Of a DNA stretch of 41,385 nt, positions 8,126 through 16,017 are shown in pieces. Both the position numbers and the translations under genes were made by a program. The notes below the pieces were generated by a model. The model had not been told where the DNA came from. It was given only the letters and a program-made list of their open reading frames with translations, and did no database searches. Location: NCBI GenBank assembly GCA_002748065.1, contig PDRJ01000010.1, positions 1-41,385 on the forward strand, in the 5' to 3' direction. This DNA comes from Bacteroidota bacterium. Its GTDB lineage: Bacteria; Bacteroidota; Bacteroidia; Bacteroidales; BM520. Positions within the stretch are counted from its first letter, which is position 1. Each line of letters opens with the position of its first letter.

Positions 8126-8211
8126 TTATAGGGACGGAAGTAGGAAGAGTGAAGAGGGACGTTGGAAGACAATTTTTTGTGAACGTTGCAATTAACCCAA
8201 GCCCAAGGCTA
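8126..8211. repeat. TTATAGGGACGGAA repeat, copy A
   Basis: Starts TTATAGGGACGGAA and later carries AATTTTTTG, AAC, TTG, TTAA, CCCA and AAGGCTA in the same order as 29160-29231. This copy has an extra segment of about 14 nt after GGAAG. It lies 35 bp upstream of the permease start at 8247. A related tail, CTTTGCGAACCTTGCAGTTAA, also sits just upstream of the permease at 4168. Confidence 0.55.
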
Positions 8212-8246
8212 ACAGCTAAAAGCCCAAGGCCAGAAAATGTAAAAAG

Positions 8247-10634
8247 ATGAAAACAAACCTTAAACAGGCCTTTCGGCATTTGCGAAAAGACAGCACCAAT
8301 ACGCTTATTAATCTCTTGGGGTTAACCCTCGGTTTTAGTATTGTGGCGGTGCTTACCGTATTTTTAGTTAATGAGCTGGGATACAATAGCTCCGTAACAA
8401 AACGTGATCGCATCTATCGTGTATTGAACTACGATGAAAATACGCAAAAAAGATGGGCCTCTTCGCCCTTTGTATTGGGGGAGTATGCCCAGAAGCAGAT
8501 TCCCGGTATTGCTGCCTTTACGCATAACGAGGGACACTTTAGCCTTGGGGTGAAGAAGGGAGAGGTGTTTATCACGGAAAAAGAGGCCATTTGTGCAGAT
8601 GCCGCCTTCTTCGATATGTTTAGCGTAAAGCTCCTTCAAGGAGATGTAACCGCCGACTTTGATCAGGTTGAGAATACCTGTTTTATTAGTAAATCCTTGG
8701 CAAACAAATATTTTACCACACAAGATGTGGTGGGTAAAGAGTTGGTTATTCGCCTCCACAGAAAGGAGAGAGCCATGCAAATAGCTGGTGTCTTTGAGGA
8801 TATTCCCCATAACTCCAGCCTAAAGGCTCAACTGGTTTTTAACATGAAGTTTGCCTTTGAAAAGATGAAGTCTACCCTTGTCACAACGGGTGATGTGGAT
8901 GATCTGGAAACGCTTTATTACTCTTGGGAGAGTGGACAGCTCTCTTCCAACTATTTCTTGCTAAAGGAGAATGCCGATGTAAATGAGGTGGCGCAACAAA
9001 TAGCGGCCATAGGTGCCGCCCACTCTACTGAGACGTCAAAACTCTCTTTTTCCCTGCAACCTCTCCGTGATGTTTATTTTAACTCGAAAGGCATTGTCGA
9101 TAACACAAATCTTGATAAGGGAAACCTGGAGATGGTCTATATCTTAGCCATGGTGGGGCTGTTGATTCTGCTTATCGCTTGCATTAACTACTTAAACCTC
9201 TCATCGGCACAAGCGTTTATGCGCGCCCGGAGTTTATCGATCAATAGGGTCTTCGGAGCCAAGCGTTCTTCGCTCATTGGGCAAATGATCACGGAGTCGG
9301 TATTGGTGGCATTTATTGCGCTTCCCCTGGCCTTGTTCATTGCCCGCTATGCCATGCCCTATATGGGGCGCTTTCTAGGACACGACTATCCTTTGTGGCT
9401 GACTACCAATGTGGGCTTATCCCTGTTGGCTCTCATGCTTGTTGCCTTGGCGGTAGGGGTGTTGTCCGGCTGGTTAGTGGCATTGAAGATCACTTCGTTC
9501 AGCGTTACGGAGGCCATCAAGGGAAAGAATATCTTTGTGGGAGAGACGTTATGGGTGCGAAAAGCCACCATAAGTTTTCAGTTTGCGGTGTTTATCGTCT
9601 TGTTGGTGGTGGTATTTGGAGTCCATAAACAGGTGGATTATGTGATGAAAGCCGACATGGGATTTGTTAAAGAGGGTTTGATAAAGATCAATAGAGGGGA
9701 TAAGAATTACGAGACCTACCGACAAGAGATTTTGAAAAATCCCAATGTGCATGCCGTAAGTGCCGCTCTCTGGTTACCTCCCAGCAACAATATGATGAAT
9801 ATGTCCTTCAATTTTCCCCATAAGAAGGTTCAGTTGCGGGGGAATATGGTGGATTACGATTTTTTGGAAACGATGGGATTAACGCTGTTGGAGGGTGAGG
9901 ATTTCGAGAGAGACACCCATGAGTCGGGGGTTATCCTTTCGGCTGCGGCTGCAGAGCTGGTACGGGAAGAGGGAGAGCCCTTGCTTGGAAAGAGTTTTGG
10001 AAACTGGGGGCGTGTCGTAGGTGTGGTGTCCGACTTCAACATGTCCTCCTTGCACGATAAAGCAAACCCTATGTTGTTGCTTCTAAAACCCGCCTCTTGC
10101 GGAGAGATTGCTGTAAGAGTGAGCACGGCCGACCTTAAATCCACGTTATCTTTCCTGGAAGAGGCCTATAATAAGCTGGAGGGTACGGCACCCTTTTCCT
10201 ACCAATTTGTGGATGATGTGTTGGCGCAGATGTATCGATCCGATACCCGCTTTTCGAAACTTATCGCCCTGTTGGCCTTCTTAGCGGTCTTTATTGCAAG
10301 TTTGGGACTTTTTGGTCTGTCGGTATTGATGAGTAAGCAACGGACCAAGGAGATCGGTATTCGCAAAATAAACGGAGCCAGCATTGGTGAAATCTTAACT
10401 CTCTTGAACCGCGTTTTTGTGAGGTGGGTGCTGGTGGCTTTTGTGGTCTCCACTCCTGTTGCCTATTACATCATGAGCAAATGGCTGGAGAACTTCGCCT
10501 ATAAAACAGCTTTAAGCTGGTGGATCTTTGTGCTGGCAGGAGGTTCCGCCCTGGCTATTGCCCTGCTTACCGTAAGCTGGCAGTCGTGGCGAGCTGCAAC
10601 CCGTAACCCGGTGGAAGCTCTGCGCTACGAATAA
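8247..10634 (+). CDS. FtsX/MacB-type ABC transporter permease (two-repeat type)
   Basis: A 795-residue inner-membrane exporter subunit with the same plan as the permease at 4168. An N-terminal helix (about 20-41) is followed by a periplasmic core, FtsX domain 1 (about 290-400), a linking helix (about 435-455), a second core, and FtsX domain 2 with KQRTKEIGIRKINGA and the final NPVEALRYE. The main body is strongly diverged from the 4168 paralogue. The final segment, from AYYIMSKWLENF onward, is almost identical to it at the DNA level, pointing to gene conversion. The gene stands alone, with a convergent regulator operon downstream and a hairpin between them at 10732-10790. Confidence 0.93.
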   Translation: MKTNLKQAFRHLRKDSTNTLINLLGLTLGFSIVAVLTVFLVNELGYNSSVTKRDRIYRVLNYDENTQKRWASSPFVLGEYAQKQIPGIAAFTHNEGHFSLGVKKGEVFITEKEAICADAAFFDMFSVKLLQGDVTADFDQVENTCFISKSLANKYFTTQDVVGKELVIRLHRKERAMQIAGVFEDIPHNSSLKAQLVFNMKFAFEKMKSTLVTTGDVDDLETLYYSWESGQLSSNYFLLKENADVNEVAQQIAAIGAAHSTETSKLSFSLQPLRDVYFNSKGIVDNTNLDKGNLEMVYILAMVGLLILLIACINYLNLSSAQAFMRARSLSINRVFGAKRSSLIGQMITESVLVAFIALPLALFIARYAMPYMGRFLGHDYPLWLTTNVGLSLLALMLVALAVGVLSGWLVALKITSFSVTEAIKGKNIFVGETLWVRKATISFQFAVFIVLLVVVFGVHKQVDYVMKADMGFVKEGLIKINRGDKNYETYRQEILKNPNVHAVSAALWLPPSNNMMNMSFNFPHKKVQLRGNMVDYDFLETMGLTLLEGEDFERDTHESGVILSAAAAELVREEGEPLLGKSFGNWGRVVGVVSDFNMSSLHDKANPMLLLLKPASCGEIAVRVSTADLKSTLSFLEEAYNKLEGTAPFSYQFVDDVLAQMYRSDTRFSKLIALLAFLAVFIASLGLFGLSVLMSKQRTKEIGIRKINGASIGEILTLLNRVFVRWVLVAFVVSTPVAYYIMSKWLENFAYKTALSWWIFVLAGGSALAIALLTVSWQSWRAATRNPVEALRYE

Positions 10635-10731
10635 AGTTAATGAGGGAATGAGGTCGTTGAGCGGGTCTCCCCGACTTCAATAGGAATGTAAAATAGGGGG
10701 CTTTTTCACGAAATGGCCCATGATGTATTGA

Positions 10732-10790
10732 AAGAAAACGCCAAAAATGAGCTTGTGCCACGTGCGTAACAACGTATTTGGCGTTTTCTT
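10732..10790. terminator. bidirectional hairpin between convergent genes
   Basis: Perfect 14-bp stem: AAGAAAACGCCAAA (10732-10745) against TTTGGCGTTTTCTT (10777-10790), with a loop of about 31 nt. It sits between the stop of the plus-strand permease (10634) and the stop of the minus-strand M56 gene (10844). The AACGCCAAA core of the stem recurs in the hairpin after tryptophanase (22271-22367). Confidence 0.6.
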
Positions 10791-10843
10791 ACCCCCATTA
10801 GAGAAGGTGATTTATTGCGGGAAGGGCGATCACGCCTTCCGCC

Positions 10844-12106
10844 TTAGAGCGTAAACCGAATCGGTAAGTTATACTTCACCCGTACCGGTTTCCCTTCATG
10901 TTTTCCCGGGATCCAGGCAGGCATCTTCCGAACCACACGCAAAGCCTCTTTGTCAAGAGACTCACTGACCCCTTTGAGGATGTGAAAGTTGGACATTGTT
11001 CCGTCTTTTTCCACAATAAATTGTACAAAAACGACCCCTTGAATGGAATCTTTTACGGCATCCTTAGGGTACCTAAGGTTATCGATTAAGAACTGTATTC
11101 TTGCTTTGTCACCGCCCTTGTATAGGGGTAGTTGATCTACCTGGTCATAGACTTTCTCTTCCTTTTTCTGGTTGTTCTCTTCAGGCGGAGATATGATAGC
11201 CTCTGACTTCACCGACACACGGGAGTCATCCTCTGCGACCACCGAGTACCCCCTTTGGGTACCAAGGAGGAACAGGAGGCCAGCAATAACAGGGATCCAT
11301 ACGAAATAGTAGATGCCCTTTTGTTTTTTTGTGGGTTTGTTGATTAACATTTGTACTCTTTTTTTTAAAGATGGATAACTAAATTGATTGGCCATGCTGA
11401 CCCCTTGAAGTCGTAGCGTTTCTGAGTATAATAACCTCAGGTATTTCGACCGGTCTGTATGTTGTACGGCTCTCCGGTCAGCTTGGTATTCATGAATGGC
11501 ATTTAAGGAATGCCGGAATAGATAAATCATGGGATGGAACCACAGGGCAATGCGCATAAGTTCCATAAACAACTTGTCCCAGTGGTGCCCCAGTTTAATA
11601 TGGGCTCGTTCATGTTCGATGATGAGTTTCCCGCTCTTCGTCCGGTATTGCTCCTTGTGAATGAAAATAAACCGAAACAGGGAGAAGGGGGAGCACTTTT
11701 GCGTTGTGAGAATAAGTGTATATCCCTCCCTTTTGAGACGTTGCGCACCCCTATATTTTAGGAACGGTGAGAGGTTCTGGACAATAGCCGCTAACAGGAA
11801 AAGGAGCGAAAGGAGGAGATAACCCATCGTCAGTAGGGTCATCACAGAGTACTCCTGTGCCTCCGCAATCCTTCTTTCCGGAGTGATAATAACCTCCTGA
11901 AGAAGAGCCACCTTCTCGCTTGCTGTATGGCCCATCATGGGGAGATGAAGCAATGGAAGGAGAAGGGAGAGAAGTAGGGAAAAGAGCAAAATTATTCTGT
12001 TGGTGCCGTGAAAACTGTTTCTTCTCCCAACCCAAAAAAAGGGGAGGTAGAGTATCCCCAAGGTAAGGGAGGCCTCGTAGAGGTAGTTTACCAGGGTGGG
12101 TATCAT
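10844..12106 (-). CDS. BlaR1/MecR1-like M56 family membrane metallopeptidase with TonB C-terminal domain
   Basis: 420 residues from an ATG that overlaps the repressor stop codon (ATGA). A longer frame upstream lies inside the repressor gene and is not used. Four membrane segments are visible at about 2-25, 37-58, 88-111 and 265-283. The zinc site is HERAH (165-169) with Glu206 in HEYQAD as the likely third ligand. After the last helix comes a linker, then a TonB_C domain (about 335-420) with IQGVVFVQFIVEKDGT. In classical BlaR1 the sensor is a penicillin-binding domain; the Bacteroidota type carries a TonB-like domain, so the signal is unknown. By analogy it senses an envelope signal and triggers cleavage of the BlaI partner. 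No beta-lactamase is adjacent. Confidence 0.9.
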   Translation of the reverse strand: MIPTLVNYLYEASLTLGILYLPFFWVGRRNSFHGTNRIILLFSLLLSLLLPLLHLPMMGHTASEKVALLQEVIITPERRIAEAQEYSVMTLLTMGYLLLSLLFLLAAIVQNLSPFLKYRGAQRLKREGYTLILTTQKCSPFSLFRFIFIHKEQYRTKSGKLIIEHERAHIKLGHHWDKLFMELMRIALWFHPMIYLFRHSLNAIHEYQADRRAVQHTDRSKYLRLLYSETLRLQGVSMANQFSYPSLKKRVQMLINKPTKKQKGIYYFVWIPVIAGLLFLLGTQRGYSVVAEDDSRVSVKSEAIISPPEENNQKKEEKVYDQVDQLPLYKGGDKARIQFLIDNLRYPKDAVKDSIQGVVFVQFIVEKDGTMSNFHILKGVSESLDKEALRVVRKMPAWIPGKHEGKPVRVKYNLPIRFTL

Positions 12107-12483
12107 GACTCTTCTCCTTTCTTTTTGATGTTCTCCGCAATGAGTTTCTGGATCTCCTCCATTTCGCCAATGCTGAAATCCTCCCATCGAGTGAAGGTGG
12201 AGGCCAACTCCGCAAAAGAACCATGAAAATACTTGGAGAGGAAGTTCTTGAAAAACCGATTGGTATACTCCTCCTGTCCGATGAGCGGATAGTAGATGTG
12301 CGTTCTTCCCACCGCTTTGTGGGAGATAAACCCCTTGGTCTCAAGAATCCGAACAATGGTGGATATGGTGTTGTAGGCAGGTTTGGGTTCCTCAATCTTG
12401 TGAAGAATGTCGTGAATGACCCCCTCTTTGATCTCCCAGATGATCTTCATTACCTGCTCCTCAGCCCTCGTTAACTCTCTCAT
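12103..12483 (-). CDS. BlaI/MecI/CopY-family transcriptional repressor
   Basis: A 126-residue winged-helix repressor (LTRAEEQVMKIIWEI ... YNTISTIVRILETKGFI) with the C-terminal dimerisation helix region of the Penicillinase_R family. It is translationally coupled to the M56 peptidase (4-bp overlap), its expected inactivating partner. Dyads in the upstream region at 12513-12528 and 12567-12590 are likely its own operators, so the pair should be autoregulated. Target genes elsewhere in the genome cannot be seen here. Confidence 0.93.
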   Translation of the reverse strand: MRELTRAEEQVMKIIWEIKEGVIHDILHKIEEPKPAYNTISTIVRILETKGFISHKAVGRTHIYYPLIGQEEYTNRFFKNFLSKYFHGSFAELASTFTRWEDFSIGEMEEIQKLIAENIKKKGEES

Positions 12484-12503
12484 GATTGTTTTGTTTGTGG
12501 TTA

Positions 12504-12528
12504 TAGTTATATAACTAATTTTTTAGTT
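12504..12528 (-). promoter_or_regulatory. downstream BlaI-type operator
   Basis: Contains the palindrome TAGTTATATAACTA (12504-12517) and the overlapping dyad AACTAA-N4-TTAGTT (12513-12528). The same AACTAA-N4-TTAGTT dyad occurs at 12571-12586. It lies between the predicted promoter and the repressor start codon. Confidence 0.6.
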
Positions 12529-12561
12529 GATTATTGCCTAAAAAAAAGAACCTCTCCGGAA

Positions 12562-12592
12562 CAAAAGTATAACTAAGTTTTTAGTTATACAA
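12562..12592 (-). promoter_or_regulatory. blaI-blaR1-like promoter with embedded operator
   Basis: On the minus strand a -33 TTG (12590-12592) and a -7 box TACTTTTG (12562-12569) are separated by 20 bp, matching the Bacteroidota consensus. A perfect 10-bp-arm dyad (GTATAACTAA, 4-bp centre, TTAGTTATAC; 12567-12590) occupies the spacer and overlaps both boxes, so a bound repressor would block the polymerase. Confidence 0.7.
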
Positions 12593-12638
12593 GAAAGAAC
12601 ACAAAAGAGGCGGAAAAAAAGTGTAGCTCATAAGGGGG

Positions 12639-13223
12639 TTAACCGATTTTAATAAGCTCGATATCAAATACTAATGGTGTATGCGGAGGGATAGCATTTC
12701 CAGCACCTTTTTCGCCATAGGCAAGGTCAGAGGGGATAAAGACCCGCCACTTAGAACCGGTTGGCATCATGGTAAGGGCCTCTTGCCAACCTTGAATAAC
12801 GCCATTGACAGGGAAGGTGGCAGGTTCACCGCGCTGTATGGAACTGTCAAAAACAGTACCGTCGATAAGTGTGCCGTGATAATGAACGGTTACCTGGTCG
12901 GTGGGCTTGGGTTTGGGGCCTGCACCTTCGGTAAAGATCTCGTATTGCATTCCACTGGCGGTGGTGGTGATCTCTTTCCGTTTTCCATTCTCCTTAAAGA
13001 AGGCTTCTTGTCCCTCTTTCATCGCCTTAGCCTTTTGGGCTTGCAAGTCTTTGAAATACGCATTTACAATCTCATTGACCTTATCTGCGGGGATGGCCAA
13101 CTCATTTCCGGAGAGTACATCGTTCATCGCTTTGGCAAAATCCTCCACGCTATCCACTTCAAATCCTTGGTCTTTAAGGTTTAATCCCACGCTGACACCG
13201 AGGCTATAACTTAATTCGTTCAT
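12639..13223 (-). CDS. FKBP-type peptidyl-prolyl cis-trans isomerase
   Basis: A 194-residue foldase of the FklB/Mip-like group. The N-terminal half (about 1-85) is the helical dimerisation domain, with YSLGVSVGLNL and a long helix (IVNAYFKDLQAQKAKAM). The C-terminal half (about 100-194) is the FKBP domain, with VHYHGTLIDGTVFDSS, VIQGWQEALTMMPTGSKW, IPSDLAYGEKGAG and a final VFDIELIKI strand. No signal peptide is visible, so it is probably cytoplasmic unless exported in another way. A TACCTTTG box (13256-13263, minus strand) lies about 33 bp upstream. It is divergent from the nucleoside kinase at 13359. Confidence 0.93.
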   Translation of the reverse strand: MNELSYSLGVSVGLNLKDQGFEVDSVEDFAKAMNDVLSGNELAIPADKVNEIVNAYFKDLQAQKAKAMKEGQEAFFKENGKRKEITTTASGMQYEIFTEGAGPKPKPTDQVTVHYHGTLIDGTVFDSSIQRGEPATFPVNGVIQGWQEALTMMPTGSKWRVFIPSDLAYGEKGAGNAIPPHTPLVFDIELIKIG

Positions 13224-13255
13224 TGTTGTTTTTTTTTCTGTGATTTATAAAGTGG

Positions 13256-13263
13256 CAAAGGTA
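13256..13263 (-). promoter_or_regulatory. -7 promoter box of the FKBP gene
   Basis: TACCTTTG on the minus strand fits the Bacteroidota TAnnTTTG box. No good -33 box is visible. Confidence 0.45.
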
Positions 13264-13358
13264 CATCTTTTATGATGATTTGATGGTAGATAAAAATCTA
13301 ACAGAAAATGGCGTGGCGAAGGGGAGAATAGCGTACTTTTATCCTCTAAAGTTTATGT

Positions 13359-15032
13359 ATGATGGGAGAACCTGTGAAGATACACTGTGAAAATGACGGG
13401 AAAGATTATCTCTTTCCGGTGGGGACGACCCTGCAAAGGGTTCATCAAGAGGTAACGGATAACCTGCGTTTTCCGGTTTTGGGCGCCTACGTCAACAATG
13501 CGCTCAAAGAGCTCTCGTACCAAGTTTATAAGCCCAAGCATGTGCGGTTTATTGCTATTACTACGGCGGATGGAATGCGGATGGTGATCCGTTCGTTACA
13601 ATTTTTATTGTATAAGTCGGTGAAGGATCTCTTTCCTAAGATGGATTTTCATGTGGAGAATCCGGTGTCCAACGGGATCTATTGCACGGTGCGCAGTGGG
13701 CGAAAAGTATTAACAAAAGAGGATATTGCGCTGATTAAGCAAAAAATGGACGCATTTGTTGCCGCAGATATCCCTTTTAGACGGGAGGAGATGTTGACCA
13801 CAGAGGCCATTGCCATTTTTGAGAAGAATGGGCTGGGAGAGAAAACAACCCTATTGAAGACCAGGGGTAACTACTATACCTCGGTCTATTTTCTTGAGGA
13901 TACGCCGGACTATTACTACGGTTTTCTGGTTCCTTCGACCGGATACCTGAAGCAGTTTGATGTGATCCCCTTTTACAATGGGATGTTGCTTCGTTTCTCC
14001 GACAGGCACAACCCCGAGCGACTGAAGCCCTTGATAAAACAGGAGAAGATGCTCTCCATTTTTGCAGAGTTTAATCGTTGGCAGAAGATTGTGGGAGTTA
14101 ACCATATTGGCGAGTTGAACAATGCGGTAATGGATGGTTCGGTGAGTGAGCTGATCAAGATCTCGGAGGCACTCCATGAGAAGAAAGTGGCCTTTATTGC
14201 CGACCAAATTCGGGCGAAACGAAAAAAGATACGGCTGGTATTAATTTCGGGCCCCTCCTCCTCGGGAAAGACCACCTTTGCTAAGCGTCTTGGGGTGCAG
14301 TTGCGGGTTGCAGGGTTACAACCGGTAAAGATTTCCATGGATAATTATTTTGTGGATCGTCCTCTGACGCCGTTGGATGAACATGGTGCATACGACTTTG
14401 AGGCACTGCATGCCATTGATGTAAAGCTATTTAACGAACAACTGCTCCAGTTGATGGCGGGAGAAGAGGTTGAGTTGCCCCATTTCGATTTCCAGGAGGG
14501 GAAACGCTACCCTTCGGGAAAGAAGTTGAAAATCAAGAAGCGGGAGGTGATTGTGGTGGAGGGAATCCATGCATTGAATCCCGAACTTACCGCCCATATT
14601 GCGGAAGAGATGAAGTTTAAGATCTATGTCTCGGCACTGACCACCATCTCCATTGATGGCCATAACCTCATTCCCACGACAGATAATCGTTTGGCGCGAC
14701 GAATGGTGCGAGATCATAAGTTTCGTGGCTATAGTGCCGCGGAAACCATCTCCCGTTGGCCTAGTGTGCGGAACGGTGAGGAGAAGAATATTTTCCCGTT
14801 TCAGGAAAATGCTGACGTGATGTTCAATTCGGCATTACTCTATGAATTGGGGGTGATCAAGCCCTTTATCACGCCGCTGTTGGAAGCCATACACCCCAAC
14901 CAACCTGAATATCCCGAGGCGAGGAGGCTCTTGAAATTTTTTAGCTATTTTCTTCCCATTGCCATGGATGAGATCCCTCCCACCTCGTTGATGAAAGAGT
15001 TCTTGGGGGGAAGTAGCTTTCACTATGAATAG
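13359..15032 (+). CDS. nucleoside (uridine-kinase-like) kinase with TGS/ThrRS-like N-terminal domains
   Basis: A 557-residue, three-part protein. The N-terminal TGS-like domain (about 1-70) and a threonyl-tRNA-synthetase-type second domain (about 70-240) precede a P-loop kinase domain (about 285-495) of the PRK/uridine-kinase family. The P-loop is GPSSSGKTT (298-306), followed by KISMDNYFVDRP and VVVEGIHALNP. It would phosphorylate a nucleoside with ATP or GTP in the cytoplasm (salvage). This architecture is common and typically 550-560 residues in Bacteroidota and Firmicutes. ATG codons at 13359 and 13362 are adjacent, and either could be used. An inverted MITE copy follows the stop by 33 bp. 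Confidence 0.9.
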   Translation: MMGEPVKIHCENDGKDYLFPVGTTLQRVHQEVTDNLRFPVLGAYVNNALKELSYQVYKPKHVRFIAITTADGMRMVIRSLQFLLYKSVKDLFPKMDFHVENPVSNGIYCTVRSGRKVLTKEDIALIKQKMDAFVAADIPFRREEMLTTEAIAIFEKNGLGEKTTLLKTRGNYYTSVYFLEDTPDYYYGFLVPSTGYLKQFDVIPFYNGMLLRFSDRHNPERLKPLIKQEKMLSIFAEFNRWQKIVGVNHIGELNNAVMDGSVSELIKISEALHEKKVAFIADQIRAKRKKIRLVLISGPSSSGKTTFAKRLGVQLRVAGLQPVKISMDNYFVDRPLTPLDEHGAYDFEALHAIDVKLFNEQLLQLMAGEEVELPHFDFQEGKRYPSGKKLKIKKREVIVVEGIHALNPELTAHIAEEMKFKIYVSALTTISIDGHNLIPTTDNRLARRMVRDHKFRGYSAAETISRWPSVRNGEEKNIFPFQENADVMFNSALLYELGVIKPFITPLLEAIHPNQPEYPEARRLLKFFSYFLPIAMDEIPPTSLMKEFLGGSSFHYE

Positions 15033-15065
15033 AGAGCGTTCCCCTTCTATGGCCAACGATAAATA

Positions 15066-15216
15066 GCGTCCGTCTATAACGTCCAACTTCTTCGTTATGC
15101 TTGTCTCCCAAAGGGTCATTTATCTCAGTAAATGCATCTACTTTAGCCTTCGCAAGCCTCGAATTTGAACGTTCTACACAGACGCTGCTCAAAACCTTGA
15201 CTTTATGGAAAGACAT
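15066..15216 (-). mobile_element. MITE copy 3 (151 bp, inverted) with exact 6-bp target duplication
   Basis: Full-length copy in the opposite orientation to copies 1 and 2, flanked by TAAATA at 15060-15065 and 15217-15222. Its ends are GCGTCCGTCTATAACGTC and, on the other strand, ATGTCTTTCCATAAAGTC. Its right edge lies 10 bp before the Crp-family start codon at 15227, so the element forms the whole upstream region of that gene. Confidence 0.9.
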
Positions 15217-15226
15217 TAAATAGCGT

Positions 15227-15913
15227 ATGATGGAGATTGTTGATCAAATCGTGAAAAGCCCGGTATTTCGAGGACTCCCTAAAGAGACCCTGCGAGAAGC
15301 TCTGACCACGGTACGTTGGCAAGTTAAAAAATATGCCCGGGGTGATGTGATCGCCTCCCGTGGGGAAGATGTGGCCAACCTTATGATTGTTGCAAAGGGG
15401 AAGGTACAGGGGGTGATGGGTGGCCGGGAAAAGAGGTACATAAAGATTGATGATATCCCGGCGCCTTTTCCCATTGCAACGGGATTTATGTTTGGGGAAA
15501 AACACTATTTCCCAGTGGATGTAATCGCAAGCAATGAGGTAACTATCTGTTTTATTCCCCGGGAGGATTTTAGCCATATGATGATAAAATATTCGGTGGT
15601 TCAAGCCAATTTTTTGGGGATGATATCCAACAGGATACAATTTTTGACCTCAAAGATTAGCCTGCTCTCTGGGAAGTCCTTGAAGGCCAAGCTGGCCGCG
15701 ATGATTGTGCAGTATGTGGATGCAGCGGATTATGTGGTAATGGCCATGAGTCAGCAAAATGCTGCTGATTTGCTGGGTGTTGCACGACCCAGCCTTGCCC
15801 GCACCTTCGGTGAACTGTTGGAGGAGGGCATCCTTGAAGGAACCTGGAAACGATTCCGGATTGTCCGTTACCCTGACTTGGAAAACTATCTTTCAGAGGC
15901 AGACTCGCCATGA
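15227..15913 (+). CDS. Crp/Fnr-family transcriptional regulator
   Basis: 228 residues. The N-terminal cyclic-nucleotide-binding-type beta-barrel is at about 10-125 (FRGLPKETLREAL ... KYARGDVIASRGEDVANLMIVAKGKVQ). A dimerisation helix follows at about 125-150. The C-terminal winged helix is at about 170-220, with MSQQNAADLLGVARPSLARTFGELLEEGILE as helix-turn-helix. No cysteine cluster for an Fe-S centre is seen at the N-terminus, so it is not a classical Fnr. The ligand is unknown. ATG codons at 15227 and 15230 are adjacent. Its promoter must lie in or beyond MITE copy 3, unless it is co-transcribed with the kinase upstream. Confidence 0.92.
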   Translation: MMEIVDQIVKSPVFRGLPKETLREALTTVRWQVKKYARGDVIASRGEDVANLMIVAKGKVQGVMGGREKRYIKIDDIPAPFPIATGFMFGEKHYFPVDVIASNEVTICFIPREDFSHMMIKYSVVQANFLGMISNRIQFLTSKISLLSGKSLKAKLAAMIVQYVDAADYVVMAMSQQNAADLLGVARPSLARTFGELLEEGILEGTWKRFRIVRYPDLENYLSEADSP

Positions 15914-15973
15914 GCATCCCATTTTTGTGTTTGATTTACTGAAGAGGGGGTGTTTTTCTGTTAATTTTTTGTT

Positions 15974-15981
15974 TACTTTTG
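15974..15981 (+). promoter_or_regulatory. -7 promoter box of the T9SS cargo gene
   Basis: TACTTTTG matches TAnnTTTG and lies 36 bp upstream of the ATG at 16018. Confidence 0.5.
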
Positions 15982-16017
15982 CCTTAAGAAAGAATAAAAT
16001 ACTAAAACTTATTACGT

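Noticed and set aside
12107..12187. 27-residue N-terminal extension of the M56 peptidase
   Set aside because: It lies within the repressor gene in another frame. The ATGA overlap at 12103-12106 gives the normal BlaR1-like N-terminus.
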